64,000 nucleotides of DNA from Nonomuraea jiangxiensis (GTDB lineage Bacteria; Actinomycetota; Actinomycetes; Streptosporangiales; Streptosporangiaceae): assembly GCF_900099965.1 (NCBI RefSeq), contig NZ_FNDJ01000004.1:310001-374000 (forward strand). Direction: 5' to 3'. Position numbers and translations under genes: made by a program. Each line of letters opens with the position of its first letter. Within the stretch, counting starts at the first letter, position 1. The notes under the pieces were generated by a model. The model ran no database searches, was not told the DNA's origin, and worked only from the letters and a program-made list of their open reading frames with translations. Positions 1-8,523 of the stretch are shown here, piece by piece.

Positions 1-2072
<2,072 letters not shown>

Positions 2073-2220
2073 ACCGTCCGCCGGACGTCTACGACTTGTC
2101 CGGGGCGGGTGTCGAGCCGCCCGCCGCCAGCCTGCGTGGCTTGCTGGTGTGGCTGCCGACCGGACCGCCGCTAGACCTGTACGACCGGTATGTCCGTATG
2201 TGGCTGTGTGGGGGTGTGGC

Positions 2221-2460
2221 GCGGGTGGCCGGCCCTGCAAGACGGTACGCGGGCGTGTAGCGCGGCTCGCCGGAACTGCACGACGGTACGCGGGAGTGTC
2301 GCGGGTGGCCGGACCTCGCGACAGTGCGCTGGGGTGTCGCGCGGGTGGCCGGACCTCGCGACAGTGCGCTGGGGTGTCGCGCGGGTGGCCGGACCTCGCG
2401 ACAGTGCGCTGGGGTGTCGCGCGGGTCGCCGGACCTGCGCGACAACTGCATGTCGGGCTT
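2221..2460. repeat. Array of ~40-bp tandem repeats, each with a conserved hairpin
   Basis: Three perfect 40-bp units lie at 2301-2340, 2341-2380 and 2381-2420. Diverged units flank them at 2221-2259, 2260-2300 and 2421-2460. Each perfect unit contains the inverted repeat GCGACA...TGTCGC with an 11-nt loop. In the diverged last unit the loop sequence and length change, but CGACA/TGTCG still pair. The period is not a multiple of three, so a reading frame would shift at every unit; this argues against coding. The array sits between the convergent genes uvrB and the RIO kinase, starting about 150 bp after the uvrB stop. It lacks unique spacers, so it is not a CRISPR. Function unknown; a structured RNA or DNA element is possible. 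Confidence 0.9.
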
Positions 2461-2568
2461 GGCGCAGGTCGTGTGGGCGGGTGACGGCCTGCGCGAAGCG
2501 GGTGTCGCAGCTTGGCTGAGCTGGGATGCGGAGCATGCCCGCTGAGCGGGTGGGGAAAGTTTCTCCCG

Positions 2569-2845
2569 CCGGGAGGTGCTCGGCTGCCGGGGGTGCTCGG
2601 TCCTGCGGGAGGTGCTCCCTCTGGCGGGGGGTGCTGGGTCCGCCGGGAGGTGCTCGGCTCGTCCGAACGCGCTCGGCCCGTCCGAAGGTGCTCGGCTGCC
2701 GGGGGTGCTCGGTCCCGCGGGAGGTGCTCCCTCCGCCGGGGGCGCTCGGTCGGGCGGGAGGTGCTCGGTCCGCTGGAAGCGCTTGGCCCGGCGAGGGGAC
2801 TTGGTCGATGTCATTTGGTCCGGCGGGAGACATTTGGTCCTACCG
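2569..2845. repeat. Degenerate array of ~17-19-bp repeats
   Basis: About 14-15 imperfect units end in GCTCGG or a close variant (for example GGGAGGTGCTCGG). Units of 17, 18 and 19 bp are mixed, and they decay into ...CATTTGG/ACTTGG forms near 2810-2845. The array directly follows the 40-bp array but is unrelated to it in sequence. Open frames run through it in several phases on both strands, but none has family resemblance or a plausible start. I treat the whole 2073-2966 interval as non-coding. Together the two arrays fill most of the 894-bp gap between uvrB and the RIO kinase gene. Confidence 0.75.
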
Positions 2846-2966
2846 AGGGACGTGTGGCACGACGGCGATGTGTGGTTTTGGTGGGGACGTTGTCGGGGGC
2901 CAGAGCGGGACGTTGTGGCCCCCGATGGTTGTGCGCTTGTGTGGGGGGGCGGGTCCGTGAGCGGGG

Positions 2967-3872
2967 TCACGGGGACATGCCGGCCTCCTTGCGGAGCAGG
3001 GCGGACAGGGTGTCCGGGTCGGTGGCGGGGACGCCCTTGGCGGCGAACCAGGTGGCGACGTTGCGGGCGTCGCGGTCGAGGAATGTCGGGCCCGCCGGGT
3101 GGGCGATCACGTCCACGATCTGCGGCAGGTCGATGATCACCAGCCTGCCGTCGTGGACCAGCAGGTTGTACGGCGACAGGTCCCCGTGGGCCAATCCCTC
3201 CCTGGCCAGCGTGACCATGGCCGACACCAGTTGCTCCCACAGGTCGTCCAGGTCCTCGGTCACCTGCGCCAGGCGGGGCGCCGCGTACCCGTCCGGCGTA
3301 CCGATGAACTCCTGAAGGATCTCCGTCCCGACGATCTGCACCGGGTACGGCACCGGCACCCCGAGCTCCCACAGCCGGCACAACGCCGTGAACTCGGCCA
3401 CCGCCCACTGGGCGGCGATCACCTGCCGGCCGAAGGCGGTGCGGTTGGCCATGGCCCGGTTCATCCGGCTTTCGCGGGTCCGGCGGCCCTCCAGGTAGCC
3501 GGAGTCGCGGTGGAACATGCGGTGATCGGAGGAGCGGTACCGCTTGGCGGCCAGCAGGCACACGCGGTCCGTGCCCGGCACGCCCCGGGAGATCAGGTGG
3601 ACGTCGGCTTCCTTGCCGGTCTTGAGCACGCCGTGCTCGGTGTCGACGGCGGCCAGCTCGGTGACCAGCCAGTCGGGGTACGGTCGGGGGCCCTTCTCCG
3701 TCGGGGTGCTCTGGTCCCAGGTGGACCAGCGGTCACCTTCGGGCGGCCCGTCGTCGGTCTCCGGGGTGCTCTCCAGCCATTCGATGTCGTCGGCGTCGAG
3801 GGCATGCTTGCCACGGCTGCGGTGTTGCGGGTGCTTCGGCACGGTGGGATTGCTCCAGGTATCGAGGCCCAC
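2967..3872 (-). CDS. RIO1-type serine protein kinase
   Basis: This 301-residue protein has the hallmarks of the RIO atypical kinase family: the flexible-loop nucleotide motif GKEADV near residue 92, the catalytic loop LAHGDLSPYNLLV near 230-242 (Asp and Asn ligands present), and the metal-binding IIDLPQ near 248. In eukaryotes and archaea RIO1 acts in small-subunit ribosome maturation. Bacterial members are soluble and poorly characterised, so a ribosome or translation role is only inferred. The first 60 residues are acidic and low in complexity (basic patch RGKH, then EDDG-type), typical of actinobacterial members. The start is GTG at 3872 with no clear Shine-Dalgarno, so the start is uncertain. 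It is convergent with uvrB across the repeat-filled spacer. Confidence 0.85.
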   Translation of the reverse strand: MGLDTWSNPTVPKHPQHRSRGKHALDADDIEWLESTPETDDGPPEGDRWSTWDQSTPTEKGPRPYPDWLVTELAAVDTEHGVLKTGKEADVHLISRGVPGTDRVCLLAAKRYRSSDHRMFHRDSGYLEGRRTRESRMNRAMANRTAFGRQVIAAQWAVAEFTALCRLWELGVPVPYPVQIVGTEILQEFIGTPDGYAAPRLAQVTEDLDDLWEQLVSAMVTLAREGLAHGDLSPYNLLVHDGRLVIIDLPQIVDVIAHPAGPTFLDRDARNVATWFAAKGVPATDPDTLSALLRKEAGMSP

Positions 3873-4123
3873 CGGCGCGGCGTTCGTCGATCAGGTCGGC
3901 GGCGGCCCGGTGGGAAGGTCTGAGGACGCGGAAAACGGCACGCGAACAGTCGTCGTCACAGTCTCAGCCTCCCTTCACGCCGCAGCGATCAACTAGCGCC
4001 CGAGTATGCCGGGGGCCACCAAGTCGCCGCAACCGATTAACGCGAGCCACAGCCGGCCCGGGGCTGGCGGGATACGCGGATATCGGAATGCGGGGGAATC
4101 GGCCGCGCGAGTACGGTGCGGGC

Positions 4124-4705
4124 ATGCGACGTTGCCCCGACTGCGGTTACTGGGAGCCGGCCGGTGCCCCCGGATGCGCCCGATGCGCGGAGCGGGTGGA
4201 CGGGATCGTCGAGGAGGGCTGGCGGGCGTTCCTGGAGCGCGAGTTCGGCACGTCGGAGCTGCCCGACGAGCGGCTCGTCGCCGAGATGGTCGTCGACGAG
4301 CCCGACAAGCACCCCTGGCGCGTGGTCGACGCCGCCTACGACCGCCTTACTTGTGTCGAATGCGGCGACCGGCTGAGCAGGGGGCCCGCCACGTGCGCCA
4401 CCTGCAACCAGGCGAACGGTTTCCGCTACGTGGCCGTCGAGATCGACCGGCCCGGCGTCCCGCCGGGTAACGAGCACGCGCTGCGGGTCAACGTGGCCGT
4501 GACGCGCAGGCCGTACGGGATCTCGGATTCAGAGGTGCTGCTGCGGCGGCTGTCGCTGCCGGTCCTCCTGGCGGGCGGCCTGCCCACCCGCGCCCAGGCC
4601 CAGGCCACCAAGGCCATGGCTGGCAAGGGCGCCACGGAGGCCGAGCTCGCAGCGGCGATCTACCGGGGCTGGGGCCACGACCGGACGGCCGAGGTCAATC
4701 CGTGA
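4124..4705 (+). CDS. Zinc-ribbon protein of unknown function
   Basis: A 193-residue soluble protein with two short metal-binding pairs at the N-terminus (CPDC...CARC within the first 22 residues) and a second set near residue 85 (CVEC...CATC), so two zinc ribbons or one split knuckle are likely. No enzyme motif is recognisable downstream. The C-terminal third is helical and Ala-rich (QAQATKAMAGKGATEAE). I chose ATG 4124 over the upstream in-frame ATG 4088 for two reasons: the first Cys pair follows directly, and TACGGT sits 6 nt before 4124, the layout of a leaderless actinobacterial transcript. Its stop overlaps the 3' end of the convergent Uma2-type gene by 11 bp. Confidence 0.75.
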   Translation: MRRCPDCGYWEPAGAPGCARCAERVDGIVEEGWRAFLEREFGTSELPDERLVAEMVVDEPDKHPWRVVDAAYDRLTCVECGDRLSRGPATCATCNQANGFRYVAVEIDRPGVPPGNEHALRVNVAVTRRPYGISDSEVLLRRLSLPVLLAGGLPTRAQAQATKAMAGKGATEAELAAAIYRGWGHDRTAEVNP

Positions 4706-5273
4706 TCCGGTCAAGGTCGAGATCGATGTCGACATCGAATCCGATGTAGGTCTGCAGCCGCTTGCGGTGGATGCCTGTGGGAACGTAGACCTTGACCGAG
4801 GGCTCAAGCTCGAACGTGTAGGCCACGGGCTGGCCGTCCTCCTGCTCGACCCGCCAGAAGTATCTGATGCCGGCGTTGGAGTATTTGATCGGCTTGGTGG
4901 CTCGATCGCGCTCCCTGGATTCCTCCGAGACCACCTCGATGACGAGGTGCACGTCTTCGGGCTTGAAGGAGGTGCCTTTCGTGCTGAAGGCAGCCCTCTT
5001 GACCAGAAGGACATCCGGCTCCGGTCGCTGGCGCATGCCCAGCGTCACCGTCATCTCGCGAACCGCCATGAGGCCTTTGGGCGGACGTAGCGAATGCTCG
5101 AACAAGCGGAGCGCCAGCATGTGGAAGCCGGTCTGGGGGGACGTCATGATGAGCGACCCATCGATCAGTTCGACGTGCCGGGGCGCGTCGGGGGGAAGGT
5201 GATCGAGCATGTCGGCGGTCCAGCCGCCTGGAGGGCCGGGATAGAACCACTCAGGAAGGGCCATCGTCATCAA
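4695..5273 (-). CDS. Uma2-family (DUF820) PD-(D/E)XK-like protein
   Basis: This 192-residue protein matches the Uma2/DUF820 family, a restriction-endonuclease-like fold common in actinobacteria and cyanobacteria. The family core is visible: PDVLLV near residue 90, then VHLVIEVVSEESRERDRATK (the E-x-V catalytic strand and helix), then YSNAGIRYFWRVE. The Asp of PDV and the Glu of IEVVS would be the metal ligands, so the catalytic residues look intact. Family members are often annotated as putative endonucleases, but no cellular role is established. In its neighbourhood only the convergent zinc-ribbon gene touches it; there is no methylase or toxin-antitoxin partner here. Confidence 0.85.
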   Translation of the reverse strand: MMTMALPEWFYPGPPGGWTADMLDHLPPDAPRHVELIDGSLIMTSPQTGFHMLALRLFEHSLRPPKGLMAVREMTVTLGMRQRPEPDVLLVKRAAFSTKGTSFKPEDVHLVIEVVSEESRERDRATKPIKYSNAGIRYFWRVEQEDGQPVAYTFELEPSVKVYVPTGIHRKRLQTYIGFDVDIDLDLDRITD

Positions 5274-5328
5274 TCTGCCTCCTCAGCGACCTCACGCGGC
5301 GAGGTCATTCTGCCACGTTCGGTAGCGG

Positions 5329-5934
5329 TCAAGAGAGGTCTTTGCGTTCCTCCATCGTGCGTCGGTAGAGCTCGTCGATCTGGTCGAGGGGGTCGGGGGC
5401 GTGCCGGCGGGCCTCGATCTCCAGGTCCGTACGGGCGTTGAGATCGTCGATGCCCGTCGCCGTGTGCCGGACCTGGTCGCTCATCAGGTCGGCGCGGATG
5501 CGGGCGCACATCGCCGTCAGCTTGGCCTGGTGCTGCCTGAGCCGGTCGAGCGTGGCGTGGTCGGCGAAGGAGGACATGCGGCGCTGCTGGGCGTACATCG
5601 CGAGTTGCCCGTCGTGCACGTCGGCCTGCGCCGACAGGTCGGCCATGAGCTGGGGCAGGTCGCCGAGGCCCCAGCCCTGGCGCAGGGCGTGGTCGACGGC
5701 CTGACGGGTGACGGTCAGCTCGCGGCGCATTTCGAGCCGGAGGCGTTCGACCTCGGCGGCGTCGCCCGTGCCCATCGCGTTGACGTGGGTGGTGATCCGG
5801 GCGGTGGCCTGCTTGGCCTTGACCGCCGCCTTCTTGCCCAGTTTGACGAGCAGCCAGATGCCCACCGCACCCGCCAGCAGGAGGAAGGCAAAAATCACCA
5901 GCACGATCACCAGAAATTCGCTGATTTCCGACAC
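5329..5934 (-). CDS. Single-pass membrane protein with long helical cytoplasmic tail
   Basis: The 201-residue product begins with a hydrophobic segment (about residues 7-29, FLVIVLVIFAFLLLAGAVGI). A Lys-rich stop-transfer (KLGKKAAVKAK) and about 165 charged, helix-forming residues with heptad-like spacing follow. I recognise no family. The start is inferred as GTG 5934 because it lies immediately at an AGGAG stretch and places the transmembrane helix at the N-terminus. The frame stays open upstream, but that extension has poor codon character and crosses the neighbouring genes. An inside-out topology with a coiled-coil tail suggests a scaffold or membrane-associated regulator; this is inference only. 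TATCCT at 5960-5965 (minus strand) could be its -10 box. Confidence 0.7.
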   Translation of the reverse strand: MSEISEFLVIVLVIFAFLLLAGAVGIWLLVKLGKKAAVKAKQATARITTHVNAMGTGDAAEVERLRLEMRRELTVTRQAVDHALRQGWGLGDLPQLMADLSAQADVHDGQLAMYAQQRRMSSFADHATLDRLRQHQAKLTAMCARIRADLMSDQVRHTATGIDDLNARTDLEIEARRHAPDPLDQIDELYRRTMEERKDLS

Positions 5935-6117
5935 CTCCTGTGCGGGGTTGATGCCTTGAGGATAGTCGCCCGGAGCCGTATTGGCGCGCACAGCCAAGCA
6001 AGCACTTGATCGAGGTGGCGGGCTGTGTTTCAGTTCACATGGTCGCGGATCGAGCACGGGAAGACGGCGTGCCGGGCCGGTCCGCGCGGACGTTCGCGGA
6101 AGGGAGCGACAACCCAG

Positions 6118-6930
6118 GTGCCATACGCGGATATAGCCGGAAATGTCAGGCTCTTCTACACCGATGACGGCGACGGCGAACCGCCGCTGCTGCTCGTACA
6201 CGGCTGGGGCACGGACTCGCACCAGTGGTCGTGGCACATCGACGCGCTCGCCGCCGAGCACCGCGTGATCGCCCCCGACCTGCGTGGCCACGGCTACTCC
6301 TCGGTCCCCGAGACCGGTAACACGCCGCGCGTGATGGCCGAGGACCTCCACCACCTCATCGCCGGTCTCGGTCTCCCGCCGGTGATCGCCGTCGGGCACT
6401 CGATGGGGGCCCAGGTGGTGTCGTTCGTCGCCGTGGAGCACCCGGAGCAGGTGCGCGCGCTGGTCACGGTCGATCCCGGCTACGGCATGACGGACGGGAT
6501 CGCCCGCCTCTTCCCAGAGATGATCGCGGGCCTGCGCGGCCCGCACGCCCACGCCGTCGCCGAGTCGATCGACGAGTGGTGCACGAACGCCGCCACCCCC
6601 GCCGTCATCAGGCGCTGGCACAAACGCCGCCTGTACGGCATGCCGCCGCACGTGCTCGCCGAGGCGTTCGAGGCCATGTTCACCGCCCCCGGCGCCATCG
6701 GGGTGCGCCCGGCCGGGGACGACTACCTGGCCCGCCGGCGGTGCCCCGTGCTGTCCATCTGGTCCGACCCCGAGCGGGCGAGCTGGGAGGCGGGCCTGCT
6801 GAAGGACCGCGCGTCCAAGGTCGTGTGCTGGGAGGGCTCCGGCCACCGGCTGCACGAGGAGCGCCCGGCAGAGTTCGTGCACCTTGTGCGGGGCTGGCTG
6901 GGGTCGATCGGGCGTCAGGCCAGGGATTGA
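6118..6930 (+). CDS. Alpha/beta-fold hydrolase
   Basis: A 270-residue alpha/beta hydrolase. The oxyanion-hole motif HGWG is at residues 28-31, the nucleophile elbow GHSMG at 93-97 (Ser95), and the C-terminal catalytic His lies in GSGHRLHEE near residue 243. A canonical PDLRGHGYS stretch (53-61) precedes the cap region. The substrate cannot be read from sequence; esterases, lactonases and haloalkane-dehalogenase relatives share this layout. I place the start at GTG 6118, preceded by AGGGAG with 11-nt spacing, rather than at the upstream Met 6025, whose extra 31 residues are basic and unlike the family. The 3' end overlaps the convergent DUF4126 gene by 16 bp. Confidence 0.85.
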   Translation: MPYADIAGNVRLFYTDDGDGEPPLLLVHGWGTDSHQWSWHIDALAAEHRVIAPDLRGHGYSSVPETGNTPRVMAEDLHHLIAGLGLPPVIAVGHSMGAQVVSFVAVEHPEQVRALVTVDPGYGMTDGIARLFPEMIAGLRGPHAHAVAESIDEWCTNAATPAVIRRWHKRRLYGMPPHVLAEAFEAMFTAPGAIGVRPAGDDYLARRRCPVLSIWSDPERASWEAGLLKDRASKVVCWEGSGHRLHEERPAEFVHLVRGWLGSIGRQARD

Positions 6931-7520
6931 CCCCGGGCCGCCCGTCTGCGGGCGCGGAAGCGGCGTACCTTCCTGATCAGCCACCACGCCCCCACCGCGA
7001 ACAGCAGCAGCGCGACGATCACCAGCACCGGCGCCAGCACCGCGAGCAGGCTCATGCCCAGCGAGCCCGCGTCCTCCACCGTGCTCACGACGGGCGCGCC
7101 CACCCCCGCCGTCCCCGCGTTGATCATCGGCCGGGCCACCGCCTTGACCACGTGTACGGCCAGCGCCAGCACGATGCCCAGCACCCACCCGGCCCACGGG
7201 TTCTCCGACATCCATGTGGAGTTGTCCAGCTCGGCGGCGGCGCTCGTGGCGGAGAAGACGACACCGCCGGAGGCCGGGCGCACGACGGTCTGAATGGTGT
7301 CGTTGATGCTGTCCAGGGCGGGCACCTTGTCCACGACCGTCTCGGCGAGCAGCAGCACCGCGAGGACCGCGAGCACACCCCAGTTGGACAGCCACGAGTA
7401 GCCGTCGGGCAGGCGCACGGCGTCGGTGAAGTTGGCCAGCACGCCCACGACCAGCAGCGGGATGTAGGCGTTCAACCCGGCGGCGGTGGACAGGCCCAGC
7501 CCGGTGAGTGCGGCGATCAC
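6915..7520 (-). CDS. DUF4126-family integral membrane protein
   Basis: A 201-residue polytopic membrane protein that opens with the family signature ALTGLGLSTAAGLNAYIPLLVVGVLA. A second hydrophobic segment follows near residues 45-62, then a conserved VVDKVPALDSINDTIQTVVRPASG loop, and two or three further helices. It ends in a basic tail (RKVRRFRARRRAARG). DUF4126 proteins have no established function. I chose GTG 7520 (preceded by AGGA) because the recognisable family N-terminus begins there; the longer frame adds 32 hydrophilic residues. It lies 5 bp from the stop of the upstream phosphotransferase gene on the same strand, so the two may be cotranscribed. Confidence 0.85.
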   Translation of the reverse strand: MIAALTGLGLSTAAGLNAYIPLLVVGVLANFTDAVRLPDGYSWLSNWGVLAVLAVLLLAETVVDKVPALDSINDTIQTVVRPASGGVVFSATSAAAELDNSTWMSENPWAGWVLGIVLALAVHVVKAVARPMINAGTAGVGAPVVSTVEDAGSLGMSLLAVLAPVLVIVALLLFAVGAWWLIRKVRRFRARRRAARGQSLA

Positions 7521-7525
7521 GTTTC

Positions 7526-8431
7526 CTAGTCTGCCCGTGCGGCCTCGTCCATGACGCGTTCCAGACCAGATCCGGTGAACTCGGTCACCGCCCGCTCGTA
7601 CTTCTCCATCCCCCACGACCAGAAGTCGAAGTCGATGCTCTCGTTCGCGCCGTCCTGGATGGAGGCCCAGAGCGTCCAGCCGTACTTGGACATGAGGCCG
7701 AGCAGCCGGGCCCGGGCGATCTTGTGCCGCAGGTGGCGGCCGTAGTAGGCGGTGACCAGCTCCTCCAGGTGCCCCAGGGGCAGGTTCGACTCGCTCCAGA
7801 CGTTGCCCAGCTCGAAGCAGGCGTCGTTGTTCCCGGAATACTCGTAGTCGATCAGTCGCAGGCGCCCGCCGTCGTCGAGGATGTTCCCCGGCAGCAGGTC
7901 GTTGTTACACGGAACAGTGCCAACATCCCTTTTTTCCAGACATTTCCGAATTTTTGCCACGGCGGGCATGAAATCGAGATATTTCGCAGGAAGTCGGTAT
8001 CCACGCTCCTGAACGATCGCCAAATACCCCCGCTGCACCTCGAACATGTCGAAATCCCGGACGAACCGCGGCCCCGCGTGCAGCCGCCGGCACGCCTCCG
8101 CCACCCGCGGCAGGTTCGCCGGGTCCCGCAGATCGGCCTCCGTGAACGTCCGCCCCGGCAGGAACCCCACCACCAGCACCCCGAGCTCGGGCAGGTAGGC
8201 ATGCACCGGCGCGCCCACCCCGGCCCGCGCCGCCGCGATCGAGTTGGCGTGCTCGGCGTCCCTGTCGATCGCCAGCAGAGCGCCGTCGCTGGCCCACACG
8301 CGTACGACGTATTCGCCGGACGGCGTCGTGACCTTGTAGTTGTGGTTGGTCAGCCCGCCCGGCAGCTCCTCCACGGAACGCGGCAGGCCGGACAGCAGGG
8401 GGATGCGATCGAGGACCTCGGGCACGGCCAT
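7526..8431 (-). CDS. APH/choline-kinase-fold phosphotransferase
   Basis: A 301-residue protein of the aminoglycoside-phosphotransferase/choline-kinase superfamily. The N-lobe has GGLTNHNYKV. The catalytic loop is CNNDLLPGNIL near residue 180 and the DFG-equivalent is LIDYEYSGNND near 200, followed by FELGNVW. That pattern is closest to choline/ethanolamine kinases (LicA-like) rather than drug-resistance enzymes. The usual His of the Brenner HxD motif (HNDLLPGN) is Asn here, although the catalytic Asp and metal-binding Asn remain. The gene is divergent from an FAD-GcvT amine dehydrogenase across a GntR-type operator, which supports a role with choline-like or methylated-amine compounds. The start is ATG 8431; GTG 8464 in frame is possible. 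The segment 7919-8000 uses strikingly A/T-rich codons. Confidence 0.8.
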   Translation of the reverse strand: MAVPEVLDRIPLLSGLPRSVEELPGGLTNHNYKVTTPSGEYVVRVWASDGALLAIDRDAEHANSIAAARAGVGAPVHAYLPELGVLVVGFLPGRTFTEADLRDPANLPRVAEACRRLHAGPRFVRDFDMFEVQRGYLAIVQERGYRLPAKYLDFMPAVAKIRKCLEKRDVGTVPCNNDLLPGNILDDGGRLRLIDYEYSGNNDACFELGNVWSESNLPLGHLEELVTAYYGRHLRHKIARARLLGLMSKYGWTLWASIQDGANESIDFDFWSWGMEKYERAVTEFTGSGLERVMDEAARAD

Positions 8432-8483
8432 GGTAGATGCTACTTCCCCGTCATATGAGTGCACGATCTTTGTTCACCAAAAC

Positions 8484-8516
8484 GGTCTAGACCTTTTAAG
8501 GTCCGGCGGCTAGCGT
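8484..8516 (+). promoter_or_regulatory. GntR/HutC-type operator over a leaderless promoter
   Basis: The perfect palindrome GGTCTAGACC (8484-8493) equals the core of the DasR/HutC-family site TGGTCTAGACCA. A second overlapping dyad, GACCTT-TT-AAGGTC, spans 8490-8503. TAGCGT at 8511-8516 lies 7 nt before the ATG at 8524, fitting a -10 box of a leaderless transcript, so the operator would cover the -35 region. The site lies between the divergent phosphotransferase and FAD-GcvT genes. The HutC-type regulator encoded at 10871-11629 is the obvious local candidate; a global DasR homologue is the alternative. Confidence 0.75.
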
Positions 8517-8523
8517 CGCGACC

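Noticed and set aside
2301..2420. CRISPR array
   Set aside because: The 40-bp units are directly contiguous with no unique spacers, and no cas genes are present.
2089..3561. Long minus-strand open frame (490 codons) across the repeat region
   Set aside because: It passes through both repeat arrays, gives Pro/Arg/Ser-rich low-complexity sequence with no family resemblance, and overlaps the real RIO kinase gene in another frame.
5935..7395. N-terminal extension giving a 688-residue minus-strand protein
   Set aside because: The extension is the antisense of the alpha/beta-hydrolase gene with shadow-type composition; the real protein begins with the membrane helix at 5934.
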